A stretch of 64,000 nt of DNA from Pseudomonas sp. FeN3W (GTDB lineage: Bacteria > Pseudomonadota > Gammaproteobacteria > Pseudomonadales > Pseudomonadaceae), in assembly GCA_030263805.2 (NCBI GenBank), contig CP136011.1:310001-374000 (forward strand), read 5' to 3'. Made by a program: the position numbers and the translations under genes. Below the pieces are notes generated by a model. The model searched no databases. It worked only from the letters and a program-made list of their open reading frames with translations, and was not told where the DNA came from. Shown here piece by piece: positions 9,999 to 17,935 of this stretch (the stretch's first letter is position 1; every line of letters starts with the position of its first letter).

Positions 9999-10011
9999 GC
10001 AAATGTATCAT
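9984..10011 (+). promoter_or_regulatory. Promoter of the 10046 membrane protein
   Basis: TTGACA at 9984-9989 and TATCAT at 10006-10011 are separated by 16 bp, about 35 bases upstream of ATG 10046. It overlaps the divergent NADAR-like promoter. Confidence 0.55.
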
Positions 10012-10045
10012 ATTGGTCTCATCGCAACTTACCAGGATCAGCCTC

Positions 10046-10396
10046 ATGCGCTTTGCACTCATCGCACTAGTGTTCACATTTGTTGGCTTTGTTGGCTTCT
10101 ATTTTGCTTTCAAAATGGGGCTTAGATCTAAAAATGAGGCAGAACCTGCTCGGCACGCCTCTAAAGTGTCAAGACCAGGTGCTTCAGGCAAGCCTCTATT
10201 GTTGAGCCAGTTGGATGAATTAGACACTCACTTACTCAATAATGACTTTAAACGGGCTTCGCGTTTGCTTATGAGAATTGACGAGCTAACGCCCCGATAC
10301 AAATCAGAATGGCAGACTGCCATAGATAGAAAAGATGTTGAGCAAGCAAATAAAATCAGAAATGTTATCGAAGATCTACGGGTTGCGTTGAGTTGA
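10046..10396 (+). CDS. Small single-pass membrane protein
   Basis: 116 residues beginning MRFALIALVFTFVGFVGFYF, a clear N-terminal transmembrane helix followed by a positively charged stretch and a soluble helical tail. The start at 10046 is chosen because AGGAT precedes it and the promoter at 9984-10011 lies just upstream. A longer frame from 9908 would begin before that promoter. The topology is probably N-out or signal anchor, with the C-terminal 90 residues on one side of the inner membrane. No family was recognised. Confidence 0.6.
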   Translation: MRFALIALVFTFVGFVGFYFAFKMGLRSKNEAEPARHASKVSRPGASGKPLLLSQLDELDTHLLNNDFKRASRLLMRIDELTPRYKSEWQTAIDRKDVEQANKIRNVIEDLRVALS

Positions 10397-10556
10397 CTTC
10401 ACATTTTAAAAACCTGGATATGGCGCTGTACCCAGCATACTAGAGCATTCAGCTCATGGCACATGACTTCAAGTCTGCACATTTTTATGCATATATTAAA
10501 TTCACCTGGCAGATGTCTTCATGATTCTGCTGTAATGAATATAGGTGGAGTTGACC

Positions 10557-11660
10557 ATGAATTTATTTGATGAAATCGACAAAGCAAACAGCGCCTTACT
10601 GAAGATTAGAGGCTTCTTATCAAAGCCTTCAGGTATTGATTACCTTAAGACAAATGTAGACATGTTTGCAGCAGCAATGGATAAAATTATTGAACTAAGG
10701 AGTATGAACACATATTTTGACTTTGTTGCCAAAGCCTCAAATATGCTAGATTTTGACTTAGGCAGATACAAACTGAGTGATGATGAATGGTCTTATTATT
10801 TGCAATACATGCCAAGCTATTCTCAGGCAATTGGGCAGCTTGTTGGCAATAACTACAATCTTAACAATTGCATAGTTAACGCAACAATAAGATGGGAAAC
10901 CAGGACAGACCCATATATTGATCTATATCTTGCAAGCAAACTTCTTGAGCACAACGATCAGGACAATTGGGTTAACTATGTCTCGAACAGGAGGCATGAT
11001 AAGTGTAGCGCTATTACAGCATTATGCAGCTTAGGCTCATTAACAAATGAAGTCGATGATAGCATCCTGGAAACAACACATAGTTTTCTTTCTATAGCAG
11101 ACCTTCAGCTGGATGACTTACACTTATGGAGTCAATACATTTCGACTCCTCAGATTGACCGTATATATGAAGTTCTCTACAAGAATGGGCACAGTGATCT
11201 AGTTAAGAAACTCATAGCTAGAGAACCAAGACATCCAATAGATGCAGTTTATAGTAGACTGTTAAGTCTTTCCGAAAATTACGGATATGAGCCAAGTCAG
11301 CTTTTTACGAATGAATTAATAGATTCCACTGCCTTTTGTGTAGACGGTCATTTTATGACAATTCTATGCCATTACTTCACCACAACAAACAATGTTGATT
11401 CGGCGCAATTCTTTAATGGCCTTAACAATAAAGACAAATTTATTTTGGCGGCAAGGGGCATTTATACCATGGTTTGTAAAGATAACATTAAACTAAATGA
11501 AGAAAGACTTGAGCAGTTTTTTGATAACTTTGTCAGGAACTACAAGAGCATTGAAAAGCTAGATAAAGATATCGCCAAATTTGACTTACCGATGAAGGAG
11601 CAGATCCAAAAATGCCGGGCCTATAAAAGATTAAAAATATCTTCTGATCTTGAATACTGA
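10557..11660 (+). CDS. Large helical unknown protein with C-terminal tail KRLKISSDLEY
   Basis: 367 residues, soluble, helical, no domain recognised. ATG 10557 is preceded by GGTGGAG; an in-frame GTG at 10545 would use no ribosome-binding site. The last eleven residues KRLKISSDLEY fit the shared tail, the only member ending in tyrosine rather than isoleucine or leucine. The gene is convergent with, and one base from, the 11662 repeat protein. Confidence 0.7.
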   Translation: MNLFDEIDKANSALLKIRGFLSKPSGIDYLKTNVDMFAAAMDKIIELRSMNTYFDFVAKASNMLDFDLGRYKLSDDEWSYYLQYMPSYSQAIGQLVGNNYNLNNCIVNATIRWETRTDPYIDLYLASKLLEHNDQDNWVNYVSNRRHDKCSAITALCSLGSLTNEVDDSILETTHSFLSIADLQLDDLHLWSQYISTPQIDRIYEVLYKNGHSDLVKKLIAREPRHPIDAVYSRLLSLSENYGYEPSQLFTNELIDSTAFCVDGHFMTILCHYFTTTNNVDSAQFFNGLNNKDKFILAARGIYTMVCKDNIKLNEERLEQFFDNFVRNYKSIEKLDKDIAKFDLPMKEQIQKCRAYKRLKISSDLEY

Positions 11661-11661
11661 G

Positions 11662-13146
11662 TTATGGGGTAAATTCATCGTGAGAATACTTTGTTTTGAT
11701 TTTACTTTTGTGCTTGGGTGGAATAAAAGTAATTAATCCAGAATTTAATTCGAGCGCTTTGTTCCAAAACTTGGGGCTGTTTAACAGGTCATCAGGTATT
11801 AACCTTAGCGCTTCATGGCCGTTCGTTAAAGCTGCCAAACAAACGTCTTCAGTTCTGCTTTCCTGATTCACATAGGAAAGTAAACAGCCATTTTGGCGAA
11901 TGACTTCGGTAAGCACTTTGACGGTAAGAAATTCTTTTGGTAGAGATGCAAAAACCTTATAGTCAATTTTAACTGCCTGCAAAACCAATTGCTCATCCAG
12001 CAGAGACTTATTAACAGCTGCTATTGCATAAGGGAATGTGAGACAAGCTAATTCTAGAACTTCCCTCGATATTAGATCTGAGGGCAAATACATAACTGAC
12101 TCCCCTCTAATCTTAGCCGCATGAATTGCTATTTCATCAGAAAGTAGCTCATGAGGTATCTCACGCAAAGTCAGAAAATTTAGCTCAATAGCTCGCTTTA
12201 TCAAAACTTCGTTAAAATCCACTCTTCTGAAATTCTTAACTACCGCTCCTCGACTGACTTCGCATGCCTCAAGCCTAAATTCAAAATCTTTTTGAATTGT
12301 GCCTGGTAGGTGACGATACACATCAACATTCGCTTTAATGGCCGCAAGCAAAAAATCATTATCAATATACTCTTCATTGATAAATTCAAAACATCTTGGT
12401 TCATTAACTAATGCGGTGAAGCATATCTGTTTTGTTTTTAGGTTGATCGGAATAAATTTCAGATTCAAACCATTATGCTTTACTGCCGAATGTGCGAACT
12501 CAGCTGTTATGAACTCAACTGGTACTTTGCTGATGCTATTTGGATTAGAATTCAAAGCTGTGACACATACGCCTTTTGTGAGCAGGCCCTCAGGAATATG
12601 GTTAATAAAATATCCATCAACCTCACAAGCCGATATTGCAATTCTTTCTGTTAAATCTTTTTCTTGTATATCATAAAAACACATTACATTTGATTTCACT
12701 GCTTCAATTAAAAAGCTTTCGCTAATAAGAATTGACGGTACTTGATTTAAGCTAATTCTCCTACTTTTCAAAAGATGCAACGCTAAATTTGTGTCTATTA
12801 TACTATCAATCAAACTCCTCACAAATGCGCTTTGCTTAGTTGAACTCTGCTTAAGAAAATGTTCAGATTTCAAGTAGCTTATGAAGGCATCTGAAAACAG
12901 GTATTTTGTGTCAATTCCTAGGTAGCCGTCACTAAAAGCGTTTTCACATAATAGCTTCAACAACTTATGTGAAAAAGCCTCTTTTGACACAGCCCTCCCA
13001 AGACAACTCGTTACCTCATCAGAATGCTCACCCAGGTCAATTTCAATCATCAATCTCTTGATTCTACTTTCCTGTCTCTCGACTAGATTTGCAAACTGTT
13101 CTGAGTTCTTCAGATGATTATATAAAAACTTAGATAGTGCTTTCAT
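11662..13146 (-). CDS. DUF4116-like repeat protein without the tail
   Basis: 494 residues made almost entirely of ~23-residue helical repeats, with recurring motifs such as FINHIPEGLLTKGV, SISKVPVEFITAEF, NLKFIPINLKTKQI and ALRLIPDDLLNSPK. It is similar in style to the 7075-8115 protein and resembles DUF4116-type repeats by eye. It ends in a basic stretch and HDEFTP and so lacks the shared C-terminal tail, which makes it a useful natural contrast to its tailed relative. It has no signal peptide. The function is unknown; solenoids of this kind usually bind proteins. Confidence 0.65.
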   Translation of the reverse strand: MKALSKFLYNHLKNSEQFANLVERQESRIKRLMIEIDLGEHSDEVTSCLGRAVSKEAFSHKLLKLLCENAFSDGYLGIDTKYLFSDAFISYLKSEHFLKQSSTKQSAFVRSLIDSIIDTNLALHLLKSRRISLNQVPSILISESFLIEAVKSNVMCFYDIQEKDLTERIAISACEVDGYFINHIPEGLLTKGVCVTALNSNPNSISKVPVEFITAEFAHSAVKHNGLNLKFIPINLKTKQICFTALVNEPRCFEFINEEYIDNDFLLAAIKANVDVYRHLPGTIQKDFEFRLEACEVSRGAVVKNFRRVDFNEVLIKRAIELNFLTLREIPHELLSDEIAIHAAKIRGESVMYLPSDLISREVLELACLTFPYAIAAVNKSLLDEQLVLQAVKIDYKVFASLPKEFLTVKVLTEVIRQNGCLLSYVNQESRTEDVCLAALTNGHEALRLIPDDLLNSPKFWNKALELNSGLITFIPPKHKSKIKTKYSHDEFTP

Positions 13147-13226
13147 GTAACCTCTGTTGGCGTGATCAGGTATTTTCTAATTCCATTGTGACACCTTAAG
13201 TTCACACCAGTAAACAACATTCTTCA

Positions 13227-14021
13227 TCAAATATTGATCACCAAGTTTTTATTAAAACCAATCTGGCCCATTTCGTTTTGGTAACCATTCATATTGCTCA
13301 CACAACGAACGCCGTGAACACGCTTGTCCATATTCCAATGTGTGTGACCAAAGCAAATAAGATCAGGTTTATGGTCAATTATAAACTCGTCATCTTCGCT
13401 AACAAAGTATACGCTACGAGGAAAATGAGGGTGTCGGAGAGATTCTAGCATCGGGAAGTGCGCCAGGAAGACTCTTTTGAAGTTTTTGCTCTTTGCAAAC
13501 CATTCAGAATAAGCCAGTCGGGCCTCTCTATTCATAATCGGAAGATCCATTGAATCGAGCAGAACAATTGAATCGTCTGAATTCCTTTTTCTGACAATAA
13601 AGTTAAAGTCTGAATAGAAATTTTGGTTAAACCTGAACATCTCCCGGTCATACATGCTACCCATGTTCGACCACCAGGTACTACCAAAAAATGAAATACC
13701 CCCCATCTCAACATCAGAGTCCAAAAGCAGATGTAGATCGGGGTCAGATGAAAACTGACTAAACCAAAGCGCCTCAATTTCTAATTTAGAGGGGCGAAGC
13801 TTCCCATAGCTGTAGTATTCATGGTTTCCAGCAACAAATATAACCGGGCAGTCAAGAATAGACTTAACATGCTTACAGATGTCGAAAATTTGACCGTAAT
13901 GAGCAATGTCTCCCAGCAGAACCATAACATCGACCAAACCGCGAGCGGGAAGCATCGTCATTATCTCATTAAAATGATTTGATGCAGACACGTGAGAATC
14001 AGATAGAAGGCCAATTTTCAT
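13227..14021 (-). CDS. Calcineurin-like metallophosphoesterase
   Basis: 264 residues with the full dimetal set of the calcineurin-like fold: LLSDSHV (D-x-H) near residue 7, LLGDIAHYGQ (GD) near 36, VAGNHEYYS (GNHE) near 64, a late HFP, and FGHTHWNMD (GHTH) near 225. It therefore probably hydrolyses a phosphomonoester or phosphodiester; the substrate cannot be told. It has its own promoter (14045-14073), and its 5' leader contains AAGGGG before ATG. Its position near ADP-ribose-type genes would allow a nucleotide-type substrate, but that is only context. Confidence 0.88.
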   Translation of the reverse strand: MKIGLLSDSHVSASNHFNEIMTMLPARGLVDVMVLLGDIAHYGQIFDICKHVKSILDCPVIFVAGNHEYYSYGKLRPSKLEIEALWFSQFSSDPDLHLLLDSDVEMGGISFFGSTWWSNMGSMYDREMFRFNQNFYSDFNFIVRKRNSDDSIVLLDSMDLPIMNREARLAYSEWFAKSKNFKRVFLAHFPMLESLRHPHFPRSVYFVSEDDEFIIDHKPDLICFGHTHWNMDKRVHGVRCVSNMNGYQNEMGQIGFNKNLVINI

Positions 14022-14044
14022 GAAGAACCCCTTAAGTGTTCTTC

Positions 14045-14073
14045 ATTTTAATATGCGTATATTGTCACGTCAA
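14045..14073 (-). promoter_or_regulatory. Promoter of the metallophosphoesterase gene
   Basis: On the minus strand TTGACG and TAAAAT are separated by 17 bp, with the -35 box inside an imperfect dyad (TTGACGTGACAA). The leader to ATG 14021 is about 17 bases. Confidence 0.55.
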
Positions 14074-14160
14074 AGAGCTTTATCGGCAGCTGCATCACTA
14101 GCCAGTGTTGCACTTCTCATACCAGGCGTATAAGCTTTGCATATGAAAAGGAGAAAGGCC

Positions 14161-14487
14161 ATGAGTAGAAGCTATAAAAAGGCTAATTTTTCATCGAACA
14201 CAAAAGCATCAAGCGAACGTCATGACAAGTCAATATGGCATGGCAGAATGAGAGCCAGGCAACGTGATCAGCTGTCAAATTTGGAGGTCGATCAGGCTGA
14301 TGCCATATGCCCTGTACAAGTGTGCGAAGTTAGCAACCCTTGGGACATGGCTAAAGATGGCCGACACTACTGGCCGGTTGATAAGCAGATTAAAACCGCG
14401 AAAAGGATTGCAAGCCGAAAGGCATCAAATGATTGCGAATATGAGTCAATCGTTGAACGCCTGCTCGCCAAGTGGCATAGCAAGTAG
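14161..14487 (+). CDS. Small basic protein, MSRSYKK family
   Basis: 108 residues starting MSRSYKKANF. It is rich in Arg/Lys, with WHGRMRARQRDQL and VSNPWDMAKDGRHYW in the middle. Small proteins with an MSRSY start, an arginine-rich core and an NPWD-KDGK-W motif are common hypothetical proteins of bacteria and phages; no function is known to me. ATG 14161 has a GGAGAAAGG ribosome-binding site at good spacing, unlike the upstream in-frame ATG 14137. The charge suggests nucleic-acid or ribosome association. A strong hairpin follows its stop. Confidence 0.65.
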   Translation: MSRSYKKANFSSNTKASSERHDKSIWHGRMRARQRDQLSNLEVDQADAICPVQVCEVSNPWDMAKDGRHYWPVDKQIKTAKRIASRKASNDCEYESIVERLLAKWHSK

Positions 14488-14495
14488 ATAATTTG

Positions 14496-14539
14496 GCCCC
14501 CGGCTATGGCATACAACTTTGATTGTTCAAGCCGGGGGC
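14496..14539. terminator. Bidirectional terminator-like hairpin
   Basis: GCCCCCGGCT at 14496-14505 pairs with AGCCGGGGGC at 14530-14539 across a 24-base loop, between convergent genes. The downstream T-tract is weak on both strands. The hairpin overlaps the last codons of the minus-strand gene. Confidence 0.55.
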
Positions 14540-15013
14540 TTCTATTTGGTCAAGCTCATTTAGTTCTACATTCAACTCAACAAGCCTGTCTACTATAGCA
14601 GATTTAACTCTGTACTCAAAATTACTCCGGCTAGCTATTCTGTAGGCTACACCCGACCAATATGCATCGATCAGTTTATTAATGACTTCTTGATCCAAGG
14701 TGCACGAATAACCATTGTCGTTAAATAAGCACCACGCTTCTGAGTACCACGCCAAATCAGATTTCTCAACAGGTTCAAGTACTCTTACGCTATAAACAGC
14801 ATCGGTATAGCCTCCTGCTCCATCGATGTCATCAATATTGCGGGACAGAAATACACTTGAAAACCTGCTTAGTTTTTCAGCTGGGCGGCGAAGATCTACC
14901 AGCGACTCAAACTCTCTAACCTCGGCGTCAAAAACATAGCCATCTGTTTGCGGCCTAAGTATCGTTCCCAATGGAAAGTTTTTACGAGAACCATGATAAT
15001 ATGTAAGGTTCAT
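14504..15013 (-). CDS. ADP-ribosyltransferase-like protein
   Basis: 169 residues. The N-terminus LTYYHGSRKNFPLGTIL and the following VFLSRNIDDI and GGYTDAVYSVRVLEP resemble the NAD-binding half of the ADP-ribosyltransferase superfamily (Y-H-G-[ST], then a Y/S element). The catalytic acid is not certain. It could modify a protein, DNA or small molecule, or be an Arr/Tpt1-like relative. It is translationally coupled to the DUF4326 gene (TAATG overlap), suggesting a shared pathway. A second ART-like gene is at 17083. Confidence 0.5.
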   Translation of the reverse strand: MNLTYYHGSRKNFPLGTILRPQTDGYVFDAEVREFESLVDLRRPAEKLSRFSSVFLSRNIDDIDGAGGYTDAVYSVRVLEPVEKSDLAWYSEAWCLFNDNGYSCTLDQEVINKLIDAYWSGVAYRIASRSNFEYRVKSAIVDRLVELNVELNELDQIEAPGLNNQSCMP

Positions 15014-15444
15014 TAAAAAAGTCCCATCTGCTGAGAATCATCCGGTTGAGCATTCTTCTTTTTATTGGAATGGGAAGGTATTGTGGAGCCCAAGGCTTCT
15101 TCAAGAGAGATTTCGTTCAACAGCACCCTGTAAATATCCCCATGGCATTCAGAAGGCTTACAAAAGCAGCCAAGGGACTCCCCTCTTAGCTTTTCGATGT
15201 TGCTGAGAATCCATTCACGACGTTCAGGCTCAACTTCGTCAGGATCTCCTGCTTTGAAACGTGTACCCTTAAGCCAGTCATGAAAGGCAAGGAGAGCCTC
15301 ATACTTGCTTGCTACTTCGGTTGTCGAAAATTTTGATTGTCGTATTGAAAATGGATTTCCATAATGGAAGCGATGGTCTTGTCTGCCGATGTAGACCGTA
15401 TAAGCCTCACGACGTAGGTTTACCACCTTGGTGAATGCGGTCAT
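15013..15444 (-). CDS. DUF4326 protein with C-terminal clamp-binding motif QMGLF
   Basis: 143 residues. VVNLRREAYTVYIGR, HYGNPFSI, LRGESLGCFCKPSECHGD form the DUF4326 signature (NPF, then LGC-C-x(4)-CHGD). The family has no established activity that I can name. A lysine-rich linker leads to SQQMGLF-COOH, matching the beta sliding clamp-binding peptide (Q-[LM]-x-L-F). ATG 15444 follows GAGG at the right spacing; an in-frame TTG lies four codons upstream. It is coupled to the ART-like gene downstream. Together with the NADAR-like protein at 9413, it forms a pair that probably works at the replisome. Confidence 0.75.
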   Translation of the reverse strand: MTAFTKVVNLRREAYTVYIGRQDHRFHYGNPFSIRQSKFSTTEVASKYEALLAFHDWLKGTRFKAGDPDEVEPERREWILSNIEKLRGESLGCFCKPSECHGDIYRVLLNEISLEEALGSTIPSHSNKKKNAQPDDSQQMGLF

Positions 15445-15525
15445 TGTATACCTCAAATGTCTTGTGCGCAGGCGAGCATTGATGCTACATAATGCATCCT
15501 GGACTACTAATAGGATATATATACC

Positions 15526-16530
15526 ATGAGCCAGGCAAAGAAGTCACTCTACGACCTTTACCCTCGCCTTACTGACACGATGGTCAACGGTATTCGACCT
15601 ATTTTACCCAAGGGGGAGCGCAAGAAAAAGAAGTCAGAGATCCTGGGTGGTGTGTTTTCTGATATGCCTCACATGCTTCATTCTCTTGATTTTTTGATCA
15701 TGTCTGAAGAATCACTCTGGGAGAGACACGGTAGCCAAGTGATTTTTCCGGAATCACCCCTAGTGCTGGATAACTTTGCAAAAGCAAGGTTCAATCTTGA
15801 ATCCTCAGAAGGATTCAGGCTTCCTTTTGAAAGTTTTATGCTAGCCATGCCTCATGGGTATTCGTTCATGGGTACAGTTCTTCCAGGCTTATTAGTCACT
15901 TTTATTGACTACTTTACTTCACAAGAACAAACCATATTTCCCTTTTGCGACGCTCTTAAGCTTCAAAGGCCTAATAACGTCGCTCACAATCAAGAAGTCA
16001 GAAAAGGTGCACGGGCTCTTTCTATTAGTTATCGCGATCCAAAGAACTCTCAGGGTTACGCAAGGATGTTAGTGTCAGAGGATAAAATACCAAGCCTTCT
16101 AAAGGCCAATTCCAACGCTGATTTTGAAAGTATCATGGGGTACTATCATGACAAGCTAGGCGTTCTTGAGCTTGATGAACATGACTTAGATATTCAATTC
16201 AAAGCAGTGCGACTTATCGCTGCGCTAGGGGTATACAACCTTGCAACCGAGGGTGAGAGGCTTAAAACGGGTTTCCCAGGCCAGGTAGTGCCTCGAATGA
16301 ATTTTAAAAACCCTGACATGCCCATACGAATGACCACACTATCTAGCCATGCGCCCTCTCAAATACCAAAGAATTCCCCAGAATCGCATTATCGCACTTG
16401 GCATATAAGGCAGCTTAGGGACGAGCGATACTACCGTGGCAAGTTCGAAAACCTACCAAGGGGGTCTAGGTTTGTGTTCGTTCCAGACTCTGTAGTGAAT
16501 GCCAGCGTTTCACCAAACACACAATTTTGA
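15526..16530 (+). CDS. Unknown 334-aa protein with basic aromatic C-terminus
   Basis: It starts MSQAKKSLYDLYPRL and is soluble. Its most distinctive part is the C-terminal segment HYRTWHIRQLRDERYYRG followed by RGSRFVFVPDSVVN. From memory, this resembles the conserved end of AcrVA2-like proteins (H-x-R-x-x-H-W-x-x ... V-x-V-N), a family that is widespread on mobile elements. The gene at 59647 has a related ending. The similarity is by eye and may be only a shared small fold. ATG 15526 lies behind AGGATATATATACC. No partner is evident. Confidence 0.55.
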   Translation: MSQAKKSLYDLYPRLTDTMVNGIRPILPKGERKKKKSEILGGVFSDMPHMLHSLDFLIMSEESLWERHGSQVIFPESPLVLDNFAKARFNLESSEGFRLPFESFMLAMPHGYSFMGTVLPGLLVTFIDYFTSQEQTIFPFCDALKLQRPNNVAHNQEVRKGARALSISYRDPKNSQGYARMLVSEDKIPSLLKANSNADFESIMGYYHDKLGVLELDEHDLDIQFKAVRLIAALGVYNLATEGERLKTGFPGQVVPRMNFKNPDMPIRMTTLSSHAPSQIPKNSPESHYRTWHIRQLRDERYYRGKFENLPRGSRFVFVPDSVVNASVSPNTQF

Positions 16531-16532
16531 TA

Positions 16533-16560
16533 TTGCTTATAGAGGCATATTTAGTATACT
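16533..16560 (+). promoter_or_regulatory. Promoter of the YqeY-like gene
   Basis: TTGCTT (16533-16538) and TATACT (16555-16560) are separated by 16 bp, with the leader carrying TAAGGAG just before ATG 16585. Confidence 0.55.
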
Positions 16561-16584
16561 TGTTGCTCAACTAAGGAGAGCATA

Positions 16585-17034
16585 ATGAGTACACTTAAGA
16601 CACTACAAGATCAGCGCCTTCAGTTCAAAAAAGAAGGCGAAGCAAAACTCGCAACACTACTGTCAACCGTCCTAGGCGACTATCAAAACCGAATGTCGCG
16701 TGGAAATGCAGGTGAGCCTGAAGCTGAGCTACAGGCTGTACTTCGATACTTCTTGAAGAACATTAAGGAGTTCAAGGCCAATCTTGAGAAGATTCCCGGC
16801 GAGATTGAAAGTGAGCGTTACAAGGACTTGCTGGCAGAGGAGATCGTAATCGAACAGCTATTGCCTGAACTTCTTTCAGAGGATGACTTGAGATCGTTAA
16901 TTTCCACAATGATAAGCGATCAAAATCTTGGGCCTAAGGATAAGGGCAAAGTCATGTCAGCTCTGAAGGCTGCTCATGCTGGACGCTACGACGGCAAGCA
17001 AGCCTCGCAGCTGGTCACTGAAATGCTAAGCTAG
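16585..17034 (+). CDS. GatB/YqeY-family protein
   Basis: 149 residues with the length and helical pattern of YqeY. The N-terminal bundle has an LQDQRLQFKKEG-type start and an E..E.Y...L..E...I..LLPE...E.. block. The C-terminal half has GPKDKGKVMSALK and a final helical domain like the GatB tail domain. YqeY-type proteins are thought to bind tRNA or assist tRNA-dependent amidation, but no function is proven. A strong ribosome-binding site TAAGGAG precedes ATG 16585, behind its own promoter. The hairpin at 17044-17080 follows. Confidence 0.8.
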   Translation: MSTLKTLQDQRLQFKKEGEAKLATLLSTVLGDYQNRMSRGNAGEPEAELQAVLRYFLKNIKEFKANLEKIPGEIESERYKDLLAEEIVIEQLLPELLSEDDLRSLISTMISDQNLGPKDKGKVMSALKAAHAGRYDGKQASQLVTEMLS

Positions 17035-17043
17035 ACTATTTAG

Positions 17044-17080
17044 AGCCTCACCGTTTATTCTATATAGACAGTGAGGCTTT
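17044..17080 (+). promoter_or_regulatory. Hairpin covering terminator and downstream ribosome-binding site
   Basis: AGCCTCAC (17044-17051) pairs with GTGAGGCT (17071-17078), followed by TTT. It could terminate the YqeY transcript. The 3' arm also contains the GAGG used by ATG 17083, so folding would hide that site in read-through transcripts, while a start inside the TATATA-containing loop would expose it. Confidence 0.45.
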
Positions 17081-17082
17081 AA

Positions 17083-17703
17083 ATGAACACAAAAATCAAT
17101 TTCGAAAAACATTATTTTTATCACGGCAGCCCATTTAGAATTGAAAAATTTTGCCTATCGTTTTGTGGAAAAGGCAATGATCAAATTGGGTCTGGAATCT
17201 ACTGCGCATCTAAAAAGTCTATCGCCATTGGTTATTGCGAAGCGGATCAGAGAAAACTTTCTACTTTTAGCAATACTCCTGTCTCCCCAACACTTCATAA
17301 GCTAAAACTAAATATCAAAAATCCATTAGAGGTAACGAGCATAGTTCCACTAGGTTATGATGTTGTTAGGCAAATAATTTGTGGCTCACCGGCACTGGAA
17401 GACGCTCTTTCGAATTTCGGCGATATCGAATGGGAAGGGCTTGATAAGGTAATGAATAGAGCCTGCTCAGGATACGTCAAGCAGCATGAAGTTCCTTTAA
17501 TTAGCATATTGCATATGCTGGCAAATGATTTCTTTGACGGTGAAGTTGCAGCTTTCAACAATACTATTCGAGATAACCTTGGCTACGACTCAGTCATCGA
17601 ATATTACGAAAATGAGGCAATCATTTGCGTATGGTTTCCTGAGGACATAGAAATCATATCTCGCATTAATGTGAGCGAACTCCAAAGTGAGATGGAGCCG
17701 TAA
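17083..17703 (+). CDS. ADP-ribosyltransferase-like protein
   Basis: 206 residues. FYHGSPFRIEKF near residue 10, then QIGSGIYCASKKSIAIGYC near 47, and a late acidic strand EYYENEAIICVWFPEDIEII. This H...Y...E layout is typical of PARP-like ADP-ribosyltransferases of phages and mobile elements (HGS, G-x-G-I-Y, helix with A-x-x-Y). The likely reaction is transfer of ADP-ribose from NAD+; the target is unknown. The upstream hairpin may control its translation. It lies 1.6-2.6 kb from the DUF4326/ART pair and 7 kb from the NADAR-like protein, an enzyme type that can reverse such marks. Confidence 0.6.
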   Translation: MNTKINFEKHYFYHGSPFRIEKFCLSFCGKGNDQIGSGIYCASKKSIAIGYCEADQRKLSTFSNTPVSPTLHKLKLNIKNPLEVTSIVPLGYDVVRQIICGSPALEDALSNFGDIEWEGLDKVMNRACSGYVKQHEVPLISILHMLANDFFDGEVAAFNNTIRDNLGYDSVIEYYENEAIICVWFPEDIEIISRINVSELQSEMEP

Positions 17704-17705
17704 CT

Positions 17706-17732
17706 CATAGGCCTCAAGTATTGAGGCCTATG
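17706..17732. terminator. Perfect 12-bp hairpin between convergent genes
   Basis: CATAGGCCTCAA pairs with TTGAGGCCTATG around a 3-base loop. No T-tract follows on either strand, so it may be a weak bidirectional terminator or a 3'-end stabiliser. Confidence 0.55.
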
Positions 17733-17743
17733 AACAACAAATC

Positions 17744-17935
17744 CTACTCAGCAATTTCACCAAGAGCTTTACGTACTGACTCAATACGCTCTTTTACTTC
17801 CCGATAGGCGTTCATCCCCTGGTTAACGAGCGGCATGATTTTATCCACATCGGGTTCCTGCATATTCTGAAGTGCATCTGCTGCGCTTTTTAAGCTCTGG
17901 TAATGCTCCATGAATGTAACTGTATTATTTGACAT
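17744..17935 (-). CDS. xseB: Exonuclease VII small subunit
   Basis: 63 residues, a coiled-coil helical protein (FMEHYQSLKSAADALQNM, then MNAYREVKERIESVRKALGEI) of the size and pattern of XseB. Several copies bind one XseA to make exonuclease VII, which degrades single-stranded DNA in both directions. Its start overlaps the 3' end of xseA by 11 bp, the usual translational coupling for this pair. A replicon-borne set is unusual and probably serves recombination or mobile-element DNA processing. Confidence 0.85.
   Translation of the reverse strand: MSNNTVTFMEHYQSLKSAADALQNMQEPDVDKIMPLVNQGMNAYREVKERIESVRKALGEIAE

Noticed and set aside
11662..13146. Counting the 494-aa repeat protein as a tailed protein.
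   Set aside because: Its basic stretch near the end is followed by HDEFTP, without the acidic-hydrophobic-acidic-hydrophobic terminus.
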